A stretch of DNA of 57,342 nt from an uncultured Saprospiraceae bacterium (GCA_938028705.1 CALIZI010000162.1:1-57342); one strand, 5' to 3'. Positions 1 to 8,977 are shown, counted from the first letter of the stretch. Notes: generated from the letters alone by a model not told the origin. A program made the numbers and translations.

Positions 1-708
1 ATAAGCACTCATGCGAGTTCGAGTCACTATGCTTCCTTTAGTAATTTGACACCGGGTACCAATTACCGATTCAGAGTTAGACTGGAATGTGGCAATACAG
101 GCACTTACGGCAACTGGTCGCCTTATAAAAATTTCACAACATCTTCCTCGTCCTGTGCAGCCCCAGTGCCTACATCCGGCAATTTGAGTAATGGCGCATA
201 TTGCAACTATGCCTATGGCTACTGCAATGGTCATTCGGGCAGCAATAAGGAATTTGAACTGACCAATCTCTCCACCGGAACTACAAGTACCCACGCAAGC
301 GATAGTCATTATGCTTACTTTGGCAATTTGACAACAAGTACCAATTACCAATTTAGAGTCAGATTGGAATGTGGCAATTCGGGAACTTACGGAGGTTGGT
401 CACCTTATCATAATTTCACTACGTCATCCTGCAAATTGGCAACTGAAATTTTGAATCTCAACAACTACCCCAACCCATTCAATGAATTTACGACGATTGA
501 ATTTAGCTTGCCAAGCGATAATCCCGTCACACTAAAAGTCTATGACTTGACAGGCAGAGAGGTCGTTACTTTATTGGATGATGAACCAACAATGGCAGGT
601 AATCACCGCGTCAGATTCGATGGTAAAGCGCATCCTTCGGGTATGTATATCTACAAAATTGAAGTAGGAGAATATACAAGCACAGGTAAAATGAATATTA
701 TAAAATAA
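1..708 (+). CDS. T9SS-secreted fibronectin-like repeat protein, 3' part only
   Basis: The frame is open from the first base, so the start lies outside the window and about 235 residues are visible. Two repeats with the pattern HYAxFxNLTxxTNYxFRVRL, ECGNxGTYGxWSPYxNFTTSS resemble fibronectin type III modules. The last 80 residues, from NNYPNPFNEFTTIEF to the C-terminus GKMNIIK, are a type A T9SS sorting domain, which directs export through the outer membrane and is removed there. The tail is nearly the same as in the next two genes, so the three probably arose by shuffling or duplication. The stop codon lies inside the 8-bp target duplication of the element at 711. The function of the N-terminal part cannot be judged. 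Confidence 0.85.
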   Translation: MSTHASSSHYASFSNLTPGTNYRFRVRLECGNTGTYGNWSPYKNFTTSSSSCAAPVPTSGNLSNGAYCNYAYGYCNGHSGSNKEFELTNLSTGTTSTHASDSHYAYFGNLTTSTNYQFRVRLECGNSGTYGGWSPYHNFTTSSCKLATEILNLNNYPNPFNEFTTIEFSLPSDNPVTLKVYDLTGREVVTLLDDEPTMAGNHRVRFDGKAHPSGMYIYKIEVGEYTSTGKMNIIK

Positions 709-710
709 AT

Positions 711-803
711 GGTAGTCCTTTAGATGTAATGCTAATTCATGGCAACTTGCCTTGCATTTTCAAAATGCAAGGCAAGTTTGAGCATTACATTTATAGCACT
801 ACC
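711..803. mobile_element. 93-bp MITE-like element with 8-bp target duplication (copy 1)
   Basis: The element runs from GGTAGTCC to GCACTACC. It is nested: GGTAGT/ACTACC termini, then ATGTAATGCT/AGCATTACAT, then a central hairpin with CTTGCCTTGCATTTT arms. It is flanked by perfect direct repeats AAATAAAT at 703-710 and 804-811. A second copy at 9630-9723 has a different 8-bp duplication. It has no coding capacity, so movement would need a transposase in trans. Confidence 0.85.
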
Positions 804-815
804 AAATAAATATAT

Positions 816-947
816 GGGGTTGTGTAAAAAATCCTTTTTAGTACAAAATTAAATTTTATACTAATTTATAATTATTGTAAAATAAAGATTTTATAAAAAT
901 GTAAAAAATATAATATTTTACTTTTTTTTGACTTTTTATACAACCCC
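816..947. repeat. 132-bp AT-rich inverted-repeat element
   Basis: GGGGTTGTGTAAAAAATC at the left end matches the reverse complement of GACTTTTTATACAACCCC at the right end. The centre is almost pure A/T. No target duplication was found and no second copy was seen. It abuts the element at 711-803. Confidence 0.55.
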
Positions 948-981
948 TACATGCAACCTTTACCCTATTTTAATTTATCTT

Positions 982-1016
982 AAACGTAACGCGATGTATA
1001 AAATCGCGTTACGTTT
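982..1016 (+). repeat. Hairpin in the leader of the 1078 gene
   Basis: Arms AAACGTAACGCGAT and ATCGCGTTACGTTT form a 14-bp stem with a 7-nt loop, ending 61 nt before the start codon of the 1078 gene. It has no T-run on the + strand, so it is not a clear terminator. The sequence resembles the AACGTAAAACGAT hairpin at 40845. Confidence 0.5.
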
Positions 1017-1077
1017 TCATCATTTAATTTACTCAACCATGTAATCATTTTTAATAATAAAACTTAAACTAAAAACA

Positions 1078-3807
1078 ATGAATTATTTAAAACTTACATG
1101 CTGCGTAGCCATGCTATGTATGGTGGTTTATGTAGTACAAGCACAAAACCCTTGCTCCGGTGGTACGGCTGCCGGTTATCCTTGCGATGGTATTGATTTG
1201 CTGTCATTTACCCCGCTTTCTACCATGAACTCCTCAGCCTCCAATGATATTTGGGGCTGGACAAGCCCTAATACAGGTAGTGAATATGTCTTACTCGGAT
1301 TAAGAGATGGTACGGCATTTTTCAATATTGACAATCCTGTAAATCCGCTCTATCTTGGCAAATTACCGACACATACAGTCAGTAGCAATTGGCGCGATGT
1401 CAAGGTGTATAACAACCATGCTTTTATTGTCAGTGAAGCCGGCGGTCATGGTATGCAGGTCTTCAATTTATTACAATTGGATGGGCAGACCACTCCGCAA
1501 ACCCGTACCGAAACTGCTTTTTACAACAGCGCAGGCAATGGTGCGACTTTCGGTAGTGCCCACAATATTGTTATCAATGAAGCTTCGGGCTATGCTTATG
1601 TAGTCGGAGCAGGTGCATGTAGCGGTGGCTTGCTCGCAGTCAATATCAACAACCCGACCAACCCTGTTTTTGCAGGTTGTTTTAGCGGAGATGGTTACAC
1701 ACACGATGCCCAGTGTGTCGATTATATAGGACCCGACCCACAGTATCAGGGCGCAGAAATTTGTTTTAATTCTAATACAAATACACTGACCATAGTAGAT
1801 GTGAGCGACAAAACGGACATGACGCAAATTTCGAGAACCGGTTATCCGGGAGTCGGTTATACGCATCAAGGTTGGACTACGGATGACCAAAAATATTTTT
1901 TGATGAATGATGAATTCGACGAAAGCAATTTTGGCTTCAATACACGTACTCATATATGGAATATTCAGGATTTGGACAATCCCGTTTATATAGACTATTT
2001 TGAATCTTCGGCAGCAGCTATTGACCACAATTTGTATATCAAAGGCAATACGGCTTACATGTCTAATTACCAAGCCGGTTTGCGCGTTATTGATATAAGT
2101 AATATTGCTTCCGGCAACCTGACCGAGACAGCATATTTTGATACTTATCCTTCCAGCAATGGTGCAGCATTTAATGGTACTTGGAGCAATTACCCCTATT
2201 TTGCAAGTGGTGTTATTGCGGTAAGCGGTATTGATGAAGGATTATTTTTATTAAAATTATCGAATACTACTGCAACTTGTTCTGACGGCATCCAAAACGG
2301 TAACGAAACAGGAATAGACTGTGGTGGAAATTGTCCGCCTTGCCCCGCGACTTGCGACGACGGCATCCAAAACGGTAACGAAACAGGCATAGATTGTGGT
2401 GGAAATTGCCCGCCTTGCCCCGCGACTTGCGATGACGGCATACAAAACGGTAACGAAACAGGCATAGATTGTGGTGGAAATTGCCCGCCTTGCCCGACAG
2501 GAAATTACTGTGCCTCACAAGGGAATAATGCAAACTATGAACACATAGAAGCGGTCACTTTTGCAGGTATCAATAACACCTCAGGCAATGACGGCGGCTA
2601 CGCAGATTACACTGCACAAACAGCTACCGTAGAGCCGGAACAAACCTATACTATCAGCCTGACACCGGGCTTTGCGGGTACAATATATAATGAGGCTTGG
2701 AAAGTTTGGATAGACTGGAATCAGGACGGAGATTTTGATGACTCCGGTGAGGAGGTACTCTCCGAAAGCGGAACTTCTACGCTCAATTCGGACATTACTA
2801 TTCCCGTATCAGCATCAAGTGGAACTACAAGAATGCGGGTCAGTATGCAATGGAATGATGCACCTCCGGCTTGCGGAGGATTCCAATATGGCGAGGTGGA
2901 AGACTATACGATTAAAGTAGGTGATACAGGCGGTTGTACGGTAGGCGCATCTTGTGACGATGAGGATGTTTGTACCGATAATGATGCCTATGATGCCAAC
3001 TGCAAATGTGTCGGTACATTCCTTGATTCAGATGGTGACGGTATTTGTAATGCCAATGACGAATGCCCGAATGACCCGACAAACACTTGCAATACACCTG
3101 AATATTGCTCATCACAAGGCGGTAATACAAGCTATGAATATATACAAACCGTAACTTTTGCAGGTATCAACAATGCTTCCGGCAATGACGGTGGTTATGG
3201 AGATTACACCTCGCAAACAGCTACGGTAAGCACAAACGGAACGTATAATATCAGCCTGACACCGGGCTTTTCGGGTACAAGCTATAATGAGGCTTGGAAA
3301 GTATGGATTGATTTGAATCGTGACGGAGATTTTGATGACTCCGGCGAAGAACTACTCACCCAAAGTAGCTCTTCAGCTATCAATGCCGACATTATGATTC
3401 CGGCTTCAGCATCAATCGGTACAACAGGAATGAGGGTAAGTATGCAATGGAATAATGCAGCTCCGGCTTGCGGCGGATTTCAGTATGGCGAAGTTGAAGA
3501 TTATACCATTAATATCACCAATGGCAATAAAATCACCGACCAACCCGTGATTAATATCGCAAATTATCCTAATCCGTTTAACAGCTATACCAATATCGAA
3601 TTTAGTATATCCGGCGATAGTCCGGTCACGCTGCAAGTCTATGACCTCGCAGGCAGACAAGTCGCCACGCTATTGGATAATGAACTGACAACAGCAGGTG
3701 AACATCGTATCAGATTTGATGGCAGTCAGCATCCTTCGGGCATGTATATGTACACCCTTCAAGCGGGTGAATATACAGCCGCAGGCAAAATGAATATTAT
3801 AAAATAA
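1078..3807 (+). CDS. Choice-of-anchor B / GEVEDY protein with T9SS tail
   Basis: This is a 909-residue secreted protein. Residues 1-22 form a signal peptide ending in VVQAQ. Residues about 24-395 match choice-of-anchor B proteins, which carry LVIVD-like beta-propeller repeats (motifs NDIWGW, VSEAGGHGMQVFNLL, YTHDAQCVDY). Three 25-residue repeats with DGIQNGNETGIDCGG follow at 400-474. Two GEVEDY domains at about 478-612 and 676-812 flank a calcium-binding thrombospondin-3-like stretch (DSDGDGICNANDECP). Residues 829-909 are the T9SS type A sorting domain. It is a paralogue of the gene at 16411-18957 over the anchor B part only. The role is probably cell-surface binding or adhesion; no catalytic motif is visible. 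Confidence 0.88.
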   Translation: MNYLKLTCCVAMLCMVVYVVQAQNPCSGGTAAGYPCDGIDLLSFTPLSTMNSSASNDIWGWTSPNTGSEYVLLGLRDGTAFFNIDNPVNPLYLGKLPTHTVSSNWRDVKVYNNHAFIVSEAGGHGMQVFNLLQLDGQTTPQTRTETAFYNSAGNGATFGSAHNIVINEASGYAYVVGAGACSGGLLAVNINNPTNPVFAGCFSGDGYTHDAQCVDYIGPDPQYQGAEICFNSNTNTLTIVDVSDKTDMTQISRTGYPGVGYTHQGWTTDDQKYFLMNDEFDESNFGFNTRTHIWNIQDLDNPVYIDYFESSAAAIDHNLYIKGNTAYMSNYQAGLRVIDISNIASGNLTETAYFDTYPSSNGAAFNGTWSNYPYFASGVIAVSGIDEGLFLLKLSNTTATCSDGIQNGNETGIDCGGNCPPCPATCDDGIQNGNETGIDCGGNCPPCPATCDDGIQNGNETGIDCGGNCPPCPTGNYCASQGNNANYEHIEAVTFAGINNTSGNDGGYADYTAQTATVEPEQTYTISLTPGFAGTIYNEAWKVWIDWNQDGDFDDSGEEVLSESGTSTLNSDITIPVSASSGTTRMRVSMQWNDAPPACGGFQYGEVEDYTIKVGDTGGCTVGASCDDEDVCTDNDAYDANCKCVGTFLDSDGDGICNANDECPNDPTNTCNTPEYCSSQGGNTSYEYIQTVTFAGINNASGNDGGYGDYTSQTATVSTNGTYNISLTPGFSGTSYNEAWKVWIDLNRDGDFDDSGEELLTQSSSSAINADIMIPASASIGTTGMRVSMQWNNAAPACGGFQYGEVEDYTINITNGNKITDQPVINIANYPNPFNSYTNIEFSISGDSPVTLQVYDLAGRQVATLLDNELTTAGEHRIRFDGSQHPSGMYMYTLQAGEYTAAGKMNIIK
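2275..2499 (+). repeat. Three tandem 75-bp coding repeats
   Basis: Units at 2275-2349, 2350-2424 and 2425-2499 encode the 25-residue motif TCDDGIQNGNETGIDCGG plus NCPPCPA. The copies differ by only a few bases, which points to recent expansion or conversion. The same motif occurs in the genes at 4333 and 16411. Confidence 0.85.
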
Positions 3808-3815
3808 AAAATAAC

Positions 3816-3843
3816 GTAGAGACGCGATTAATCGCGTCTCTAC
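3816..3843. repeat. 28-bp perfect palindrome starting GTAG (copy 1)
   Basis: The half-site GTAGAGACGCGATT is followed by its exact reverse complement. The same 28 bp occurs at 7031-7058, also just after a T9SS cargo gene. A palindrome beginning with GTAG resembles REP elements mobilised by Y1 (RAYT) transposases. It could equally serve as a 3' stabilising hairpin. Confidence 0.7.
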
Positions 3844-3864
3844 CGTCAATTGAATTTGGAATTT

Positions 3865-3912
3865 AAAAAAGGGTGTTTCGTCAATTTTAAAATTGATGAA
3901 ACACCCTTTTTT
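3865..3912 (+). terminator. Bidirectional rho-independent terminator
   Basis: Six A residues, a long stem built on GGGTGTTTCGTCAATTTT and its near-perfect complement, and six T residues make a terminator readable from both strands. A diverged version follows the gene at 4333. Confidence 0.8.
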
Positions 3913-4168
3913 CATTATAATTAACCTCATATCATATATTTATTTTTTTATTTTTATTTTAATAAAAATTTGATTATAAACTATTTATAATTTAAATATT
4001 ATGGTTATATTTTATTTTTAAATTAAAAAAACACTTCAAAATCGAATTATAATCAAGCAAAATGCAATGTGCAAACCAATAAAATACCGCATATATTTGA
4101 AGCCTGATAAAGCACACATCCATTCCGAGATATATCCATACACTTTATTCATTCAGACTATTTTGTAG

Positions 4169-4306
4169 GCTGACCACGAACTCGTACAGGCGATTTCAAT
4201 CGCCATGTTAATTTTTATTCGTAATTAATTATAAATAAAAATTATACAAATTAGATATATCGTTTACATGGCGAATGAATTCGCCTCTACGGTACTCACG
4301 GTCAGC
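4169..4306. repeat. 138-bp inverted-repeat element (MITE-like)
   Basis: Terminal arms of about 40 bp start GCTGACCACGAACTCGTACA and end in GGTACTCACGGTCAGC, with a hairpin on GGCGA/TCGCC inside each arm. The core is AT-rich. No target duplication is evident. The 256 bp before it, back to the terminator at 3912, are AT-rich with no gene. The element ends 26 nt before the start codon of the 4333 gene, so it may carry that gene's promoter or leader. Confidence 0.6.
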
Positions 4307-4332
4307 TTGTTCAGTCGCAAAAACATTTCATC

Positions 4333-7023
4333 ATGAAAAGTATCATCTACCTATCAATTGCTTGTTGGCTATCTAGTATTGGAACTATATATGCACAAGC
4401 TGAACACCCTACGAAAAAGACTCAACACACATTCAACGCAGTGGCACAAAATCAGGCTAAAGGCGGCGGAGTCAACTTCGAGCATGGTATCTGCCTGACC
4501 AATGAAGAAAGAGCGGCTATGATGGCAAAAGCCGACGAAAATGTGAAGAAACACAATATTCAATTTGAGAAAAATGCCGGAATGATGGTCACTTACGATT
4601 GGCCCCTCCGGCAAAATCCGGCTTTTAATTATAACTCCACTTATGCTATCTCCAATTATGTAGATCAAAATACCAATAGCGGTCAAATACAAGATTATAA
4701 CTGCGGAACGACTACTTATGACGGACATAATGGTACTGATATGTTTCTCTGGCCCTTTGACCATAATCAAATGGAAAATAATCAGACTTGGGTAGTGGCG
4801 GCGGCTGATGGTCTAATCGTCTTCAAAGAGGACGGAAGATTCGACAATAACTGTGTGTTGGATATGGCACAGTACGCTATGTCCAATCGTATTATTCTTC
4901 AACATGCAGACGGTAATCGAACCTTATATATACACATGAAGAGAAATTCATTGACCGGTAAAGGTGTTGGGGATACTGTGAACAGTGGAGAATATTTGGG
5001 CGTAGTTGCCAGTTCGGGTTATTCGACAGGTCCGCACTTGCATTTTGAATGTCGTACCTCAAGCGGTGCGCGGATTGACCCATACACCGGATCTTGCAAT
5101 AGCTTAAACAATACCTCTTTTTGGAACGACCAAAGACCCTACTTCGACCCCAATATCAATGCAGCTTTGACGCAATCTGCGCCGCCTGTATTGAGAGACT
5201 GCCCTCAACTTGATATAACGAATGTTGCTACACAATTTGACCCCGGTGATGAGGTGTTTTTCGTTGGCTATTTTCGGAATTTTGCAATCGGCAATACTGC
5301 AACTTACAGGGTAAGACGACCCAACGGAACAGTATGGAATGAAGTGCCGGTGACTGCGACAGTTTACTATCCGGGAACTTATTGGTACGTGGATGCTACC
5401 CTTCCGACAAATACCCCCACAGGCACTTGGACTTTTGAAATCGCACTCAACGGAAATACAGTCGTCAGTGAATTTAATGTTGGCAATGTAGTCACACCCA
5501 CTTGCAATGACGGCATACAAAACGGTAACGAAACAGGTATAGACTGTGGTGGCTCGTGTCCGCCTTGCGTGACTTGCAATGACGGCATACAAAACGGCAA
5601 CGAAACAGGCATAGACTGTGGTGGTTCATGTCCGCCTTGCGTGACATGTAATGACGGCATACAAAATGGTAATGAAACAGGCATAGATTGTGGTGGTTCA
5701 TGTCCGCCTTGCCCAATAAGCGATTATTGTACATCACAAGGAAATAATACAGATTACGAATATATACAAAATATAACTTTTGCAGGTATCACGAATACTT
5801 CCGGCGATGACGGCGGCTATGCAGATTATACCTCGCAGACAGCTACGGTCAGTGCAGGAACCTCCTACAATATCACTTTAGTTCCCGGCTTTGCACGAAG
5901 TCCTTTTTATGAAAACTGGAGGGTTTGGATTGACTTCAATCGCGATGGAGATTTTACGGATTCCGGCGAACAATTACTCTCCGAAGGAGGAAATTCTACT
6001 ATCAATTCGAGCATGACTATTCCTTCCTCAGCATCAAGTGGTACGACGAGAATGAGGGTCAGTATGAAATGGAATAGTACAATTACATCTTGCGAAACAT
6101 TTGCCTATGGCGAAGTCGAAGATTACAGCATTAGTATTGGCGGTGCCGGATGCAATGTTGGTGCGGCTTGTACTGATAATGACGCTTGTACAGTAGGTGA
6201 TACCTATGATTCAAATTGTAATTGCATCGGAACATTCCTTGATTCGGATAATGACGGTATTTGTAATGCCAATGATGACTGTCCGAATGACCCGACCAAT
6301 ACTTGTAATGCTTCTTCATATTGTACCTCGCAAGGCAATGACACTAGCCGCGAGTATATACAACGCATCACTTTTGCAGACATCAATAATAACTCCGGCA
6401 ATAATAACGGCTATGCAGATTACACCGCACAAACCGCTAATATCAATGCAGGGCAGTCGCATAGCATTCGCTTAGTTCCTGCGTCGGGAGGGCGTTCTGT
6501 GCAATGGCGGGTCTGGATTGATTTTAATCAAGACGGCGATTTTGACGACTCCCGCGAGCGGGTGCTTATGCAGGCAGGTAATGCTACGATTAATTCTAAT
6601 ATACACGTTCCCGTAGCCTCTATTGCATTGAGCGGACAAACAAGGATGCGGGTCAGTATAAGATACGGTGGCGCACCCGATATTTGCGAAACTTTCCAAT
6701 ACGGCGAAGTTGAAGATTATACCGTCAATATATCTAATGGCAATAAAATATCTGACGAAGCGGCACTCAATATTCGCAACTACCCCAATCCATTTAATGA
6801 TTATACCAATATCGAATTTAGTGTCTTAAACGATAGTCCTGTCACCCTAAAAATCTATGACATCACAGGCAGACAAGTTGCCACGCTACTAGATAATGAA
6901 CTGACAAAGGTAGGTGAACATCGCGCTATTTTTGATGGTAGCAAGCATTCTTCCGGCATGTATATTTACAAAATTCAAGTGGGTGAATATGTAGGTACAG
7001 GCAAGATGAATATTATCAAATAA
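4333..7023 (+). CDS. M23 (LytM) metallopeptidase with GEVEDY domains and T9SS tail
   Basis: This is an 896-residue secreted protein with a signal peptide ending at about residue 22 (TIYAQA). Residues about 120-245 form an M23 peptidase domain. H132-xxx-D136 (HNGTD) and H235-L-H237 are the expected zinc site, and H201 (YIHM) is the expected catalytic histidine, so the domain should be active on peptidoglycan cross-links or other peptides. Residues about 290-385 form a beta-rich domain. Three 24-residue DGIQNGNETGIDCGG repeats, two GEVEDY domains around a thrombospondin-3-like segment (DSDNDGICNANDDCP) and a T9SS type A tail follow. The last 500 residues have the same plan as the 1078 product, so the peptidase and the anchor B domain have been swapped onto a common C-terminal chassis. 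Confidence 0.9.
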   Translation: MKSIIYLSIACWLSSIGTIYAQAEHPTKKTQHTFNAVAQNQAKGGGVNFEHGICLTNEERAAMMAKADENVKKHNIQFEKNAGMMVTYDWPLRQNPAFNYNSTYAISNYVDQNTNSGQIQDYNCGTTTYDGHNGTDMFLWPFDHNQMENNQTWVVAAADGLIVFKEDGRFDNNCVLDMAQYAMSNRIILQHADGNRTLYIHMKRNSLTGKGVGDTVNSGEYLGVVASSGYSTGPHLHFECRTSSGARIDPYTGSCNSLNNTSFWNDQRPYFDPNINAALTQSAPPVLRDCPQLDITNVATQFDPGDEVFFVGYFRNFAIGNTATYRVRRPNGTVWNEVPVTATVYYPGTYWYVDATLPTNTPTGTWTFEIALNGNTVVSEFNVGNVVTPTCNDGIQNGNETGIDCGGSCPPCVTCNDGIQNGNETGIDCGGSCPPCVTCNDGIQNGNETGIDCGGSCPPCPISDYCTSQGNNTDYEYIQNITFAGITNTSGDDGGYADYTSQTATVSAGTSYNITLVPGFARSPFYENWRVWIDFNRDGDFTDSGEQLLSEGGNSTINSSMTIPSSASSGTTRMRVSMKWNSTITSCETFAYGEVEDYSISIGGAGCNVGAACTDNDACTVGDTYDSNCNCIGTFLDSDNDGICNANDDCPNDPTNTCNASSYCTSQGNDTSREYIQRITFADINNNSGNNNGYADYTAQTANINAGQSHSIRLVPASGGRSVQWRVWIDFNQDGDFDDSRERVLMQAGNATINSNIHVPVASIALSGQTRMRVSIRYGGAPDICETFQYGEVEDYTVNISNGNKISDEAALNIRNYPNPFNDYTNIEFSVLNDSPVTLKIYDITGRQVATLLDNELTKVGEHRAIFDGSKHSSGMYIYKIQVGEYVGTGKMNIIK
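5500..5715 (+). repeat. Three tandem 72-bp coding repeats
   Basis: Units at 5500-5571, 5572-5643 and 5644-5715 encode TCNDGIQNGNETGIDCGG plus SCPPCV. They are nearly identical to each other and one codon shorter than the units in the 1078 gene. Confidence 0.85.
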
Positions 7024-7030
7024 ACCGTAT

Positions 7031-7058
7031 GTAGAGACGCGATTAATCGCGTCTCTAC
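7031..7058. repeat. 28-bp perfect palindrome starting GTAG (copy 2)
   Basis: It is identical to 3816-3843 and lies 7 nt after the stop codon of the 4333 gene. With the terminator that follows, it shows that the 3' flank was duplicated together with the T9SS tail, or that the palindrome is mobile. Confidence 0.7.
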
Positions 7059-7063
7059 CAAAT

Positions 7064-7105
7064 GGGTGTTTCGTCCATTTTGAAATGGATGAAACAGCCG
7101 TTTTT
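7064..7105 (+). terminator. Rho-independent terminator after the M23 gene
   Basis: The stem GGGTGTTTCGTCCATTT pairs imperfectly with AAATGGATGAAACAGCC and is followed by GTTTTT. It is homologous to the terminator at 3865-3912. Confidence 0.65.
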
Positions 7106-7145
7106 GTATCTGCGTTAAAAATAGAATCAACGAAATCTACATTCC

Positions 7146-8180
7146 TCACCACTCCTCCTTCCTCAATTCATATATCCGCTCAATAATTTCGACCACTTTC
7201 ATACCTTCAAGGGCATTGGTCGTGATGGTGGTTCTGTTTTTGAGTACATCAATGACATTCTCAAAAACATAACCATGATTATTTGCCGAGCCTTTGTAAG
7301 TGCCGTAGTCATTGGCAGGATTGACGGCTTGGAGTGTGGGCATATCGTAGTTGGCAATGTGGCAATATTCGACCTTATCCATATACTGTCCGCCGATACG
7401 TACACTGCCTTTGCTACCTGTAATCGTAATGCTTGTTTCCATATTCTTTCCCCACGTGGCAGTAGAATAATTGAGACTGCCAATACCTTCATTCAGAAAC
7501 CGAAATGTAACGAAACCCGTATCTTCAAACTGCGTGGAATGACGATGTGTAAAATTCTCAAATCGAGCTTGTATATCTGTAATATCGCCAAAAAGCCAAT
7601 ACATTAAATCCACATAATGAGAGAATTGTGTAAAGAGTGGTCCGCCGTCTTGCTGCATCGTTCCGTGCCATGCGTGTGCTTGTCCCTCTTTGAGGTAGTA
7701 GCGGTCGTCGCGGTTCCAAAAACAATTTAATTGTACGGTATGCAGGAGTCCCAAAGTGTTTTTTTCTACCAATTCTTTCAACCAAACCGCAGGGGGCGAG
7801 TAGCGGTTTTGCATAACACAAAACACCTGCCTGCCTACGGTAAGGGCTTTGTGAATGACTTGCTCGCAGGCTGTTTTTTTTAAGCCCAAGGGTTTTTCGC
7901 AAACTACGTGTTTGCCGGCTTCCAACACCTGTATGCACTGCTCGGTGTGATAACCATTTGGCGTACAAATACATACTACGTCAATAGGTATATCAGCCGC
8001 GAGCATGGCATCAAGTGTGGGATAAAACGGTACATCAAGGTCGGCAAGGTCAAGTTGTGTTTTGGGAACAATATCGCATAATGCCACCAACTCCGCTTCG
8101 GGATGCAAGCGTACCGTTCGCGCATGACGCTTGCCGATATGTCCGCAACCTACCACTGCAAATTTTATCTGCTCTCCCAT
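7146..8180 (-). CDS. Gfo/Idh/MocA family NAD(P)-dependent oxidoreductase
   Basis: This 344-residue protein starts with a Rossmann nucleotide-binding segment (VVGCGHIGKRHARTV) and carries the family signature CEKPLGL, whose lysine is a catalytic residue in this family. Length is normal. Members oxidise or reduce sugars and inositols; sugar-nucleotide dehydrogenases of the WlbA type are one possibility, but the sequence alone does not fix the substrate. It is transcribed on its own, convergent with the M23 gene across a 122-nt gap. The ATG at 8180 is preceded by a weak AGAAG. Confidence 0.85.
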   Translation of the reverse strand: MGEQIKFAVVGCGHIGKRHARTVRLHPEAELVALCDIVPKTQLDLADLDVPFYPTLDAMLAADIPIDVVCICTPNGYHTEQCIQVLEAGKHVVCEKPLGLKKTACEQVIHKALTVGRQVFCVMQNRYSPPAVWLKELVEKNTLGLLHTVQLNCFWNRDDRYYLKEGQAHAWHGTMQQDGGPLFTQFSHYVDLMYWLFGDITDIQARFENFTHRHSTQFEDTGFVTFRFLNEGIGSLNYSTATWGKNMETSITITGSKGSVRIGGQYMDKVEYCHIANYDMPTLQAVNPANDYGTYKGSANNHGYVFENVIDVLKNRTTITTNALEGMKVVEIIERIYELRKEEW

Positions 8181-8221
8181 CTTCTATTTTGTATTCATCA
8201 TTGGGTTTTGAGAATTGGAAT

Positions 8222-8403
8222 TAGACTTATTTGACTTTGATAATCAACGATTTAGATTAATTTTTATAAATAAAAATAAATTATTATAAATTTTATTTTA
8301 TAATTTATGTGAAAAATTGTTTCACATTAATATTAAAAAAATAATAAATATTTTTAATGATTAAAATAATGACAACCAATTTATTTTAAGTTAAACAAGT
8401 CTA
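8222..8403. repeat. 182-bp inverted-repeat element (TAGACTT family, copy 1)
   Basis: TAGACTTATTTGACTTTGAT at the left pairs with AAGTTAAACAAGTCTA at the right, around an AT-rich centre with the hairpin GTGAAAAATTGTTTCAC. A diverged copy sits at about 47130-47334. The flanks ATTGGAAT and TTTGGAAT are similar but not an exact duplication. The gap 8181-8434 holds no gene. Confidence 0.6.
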
Positions 8404-8434
8404 TTTGGAATTTGGTGCTTGTTATTTGGAATTT

Positions 8435-8881
8435 CTACTTCTTAAAGGCAGTCGCGACAGCTTCCATACGTTTTCGGTTCACGCCCAAGTCAGAATGTCC
8501 TTTGCGGGAAGCGGAGCGAAAATGAATGACCTTATTGGTATCATCAAAATAAAATTCGACATCATCCACAAATTTCATTGTTTTACTCATAAACTCAGAG
8601 TGGATGTATGTGCCGCTATTTTCGGTAATCGTAGTACGTTCCATACCATTGATAATGCCAACAAGTTTGGTCTTGGCAGCTTCCATACTACCTGTGTAAG
8701 TAATGGGTGACATGGTGTGTACAGAGTCATCCTTTGCGGCTTGGCTAGAGACACAATTGGGTGATGAAGGACAGGCTTTGAACATGCCGTTTTTTACGCC
8801 AATGTCCATGGGTTTAGTACCCGAACATGCCGCAAAAATGACGGTTATCGCTATCCATAAACAGGTTCTTAGATTTTTCAT
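8435..8881 (-). CDS. DUF1499 family lipoprotein
   Basis: The ATG at 8881 is chosen because it opens a lipoprotein signal peptide (MKNLRTCLW, then VIFAAC with the lipid-modified Cys); an in-frame upstream ATG would add 16 residues before it. The mature protein of about 130 residues carries the DUF1499 hallmark CPSSPNCVSS near its start and the ending SRKGHSDLGVNRKRMEAV. The family has no settled function. The signal peptide implies anchoring at the inner leaflet of the outer membrane or in the inner membrane. It shares the orientation of its neighbours but is flanked by repeats on both sides. Confidence 0.85.
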   Translation of the reverse strand: MKNLRTCLWIAITVIFAACSGTKPMDIGVKNGMFKACPSSPNCVSSQAAKDDSVHTMSPITYTGSMEAAKTKLVGIINGMERTTITENSGTYIHSEFMSKTMKFVDDVEFYFDDTNKVIHFRSASRKGHSDLGVNRKRMEAVATAFKK

Positions 8882-8977
8882 AATGAGACGAAGTATAATG
8901 AGTGAATTTTGAATGAATGAATCGACCATCTTCTAATATAAATGTCTGCAAACATAAACAATCTAAAAAACAAATTC

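Noticed and set aside
1471-2073. 200-residue minus-strand ORF opposite the anchor B domain
   Set aside because: It is a shadow of the choice-of-anchor B coding region, with no start signal.
2275-2499. CRISPR-like regular repeats
   Set aside because: The 75-bp units are contiguous with no spacers and code for protein repeats.
2196-2533. Three overlapping minus-strand frames in the tandem repeat of the 1078 gene
   Set aside because: They arise because the 75-bp repeat is open in several frames; the + strand protein is supported by domains and flanks.
5379-5737. Minus-strand frames in the 4333 gene repeats
   Set aside because: Same repeat artefact; no start signals or family match.
8211-8410. 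Exact target duplication around the TAGACTT element
   Set aside because: ATTGGAAT and TTTGGAAT differ at one base and belong to the TTGGAATTTG repeat words, so it is not claimed as a duplication.
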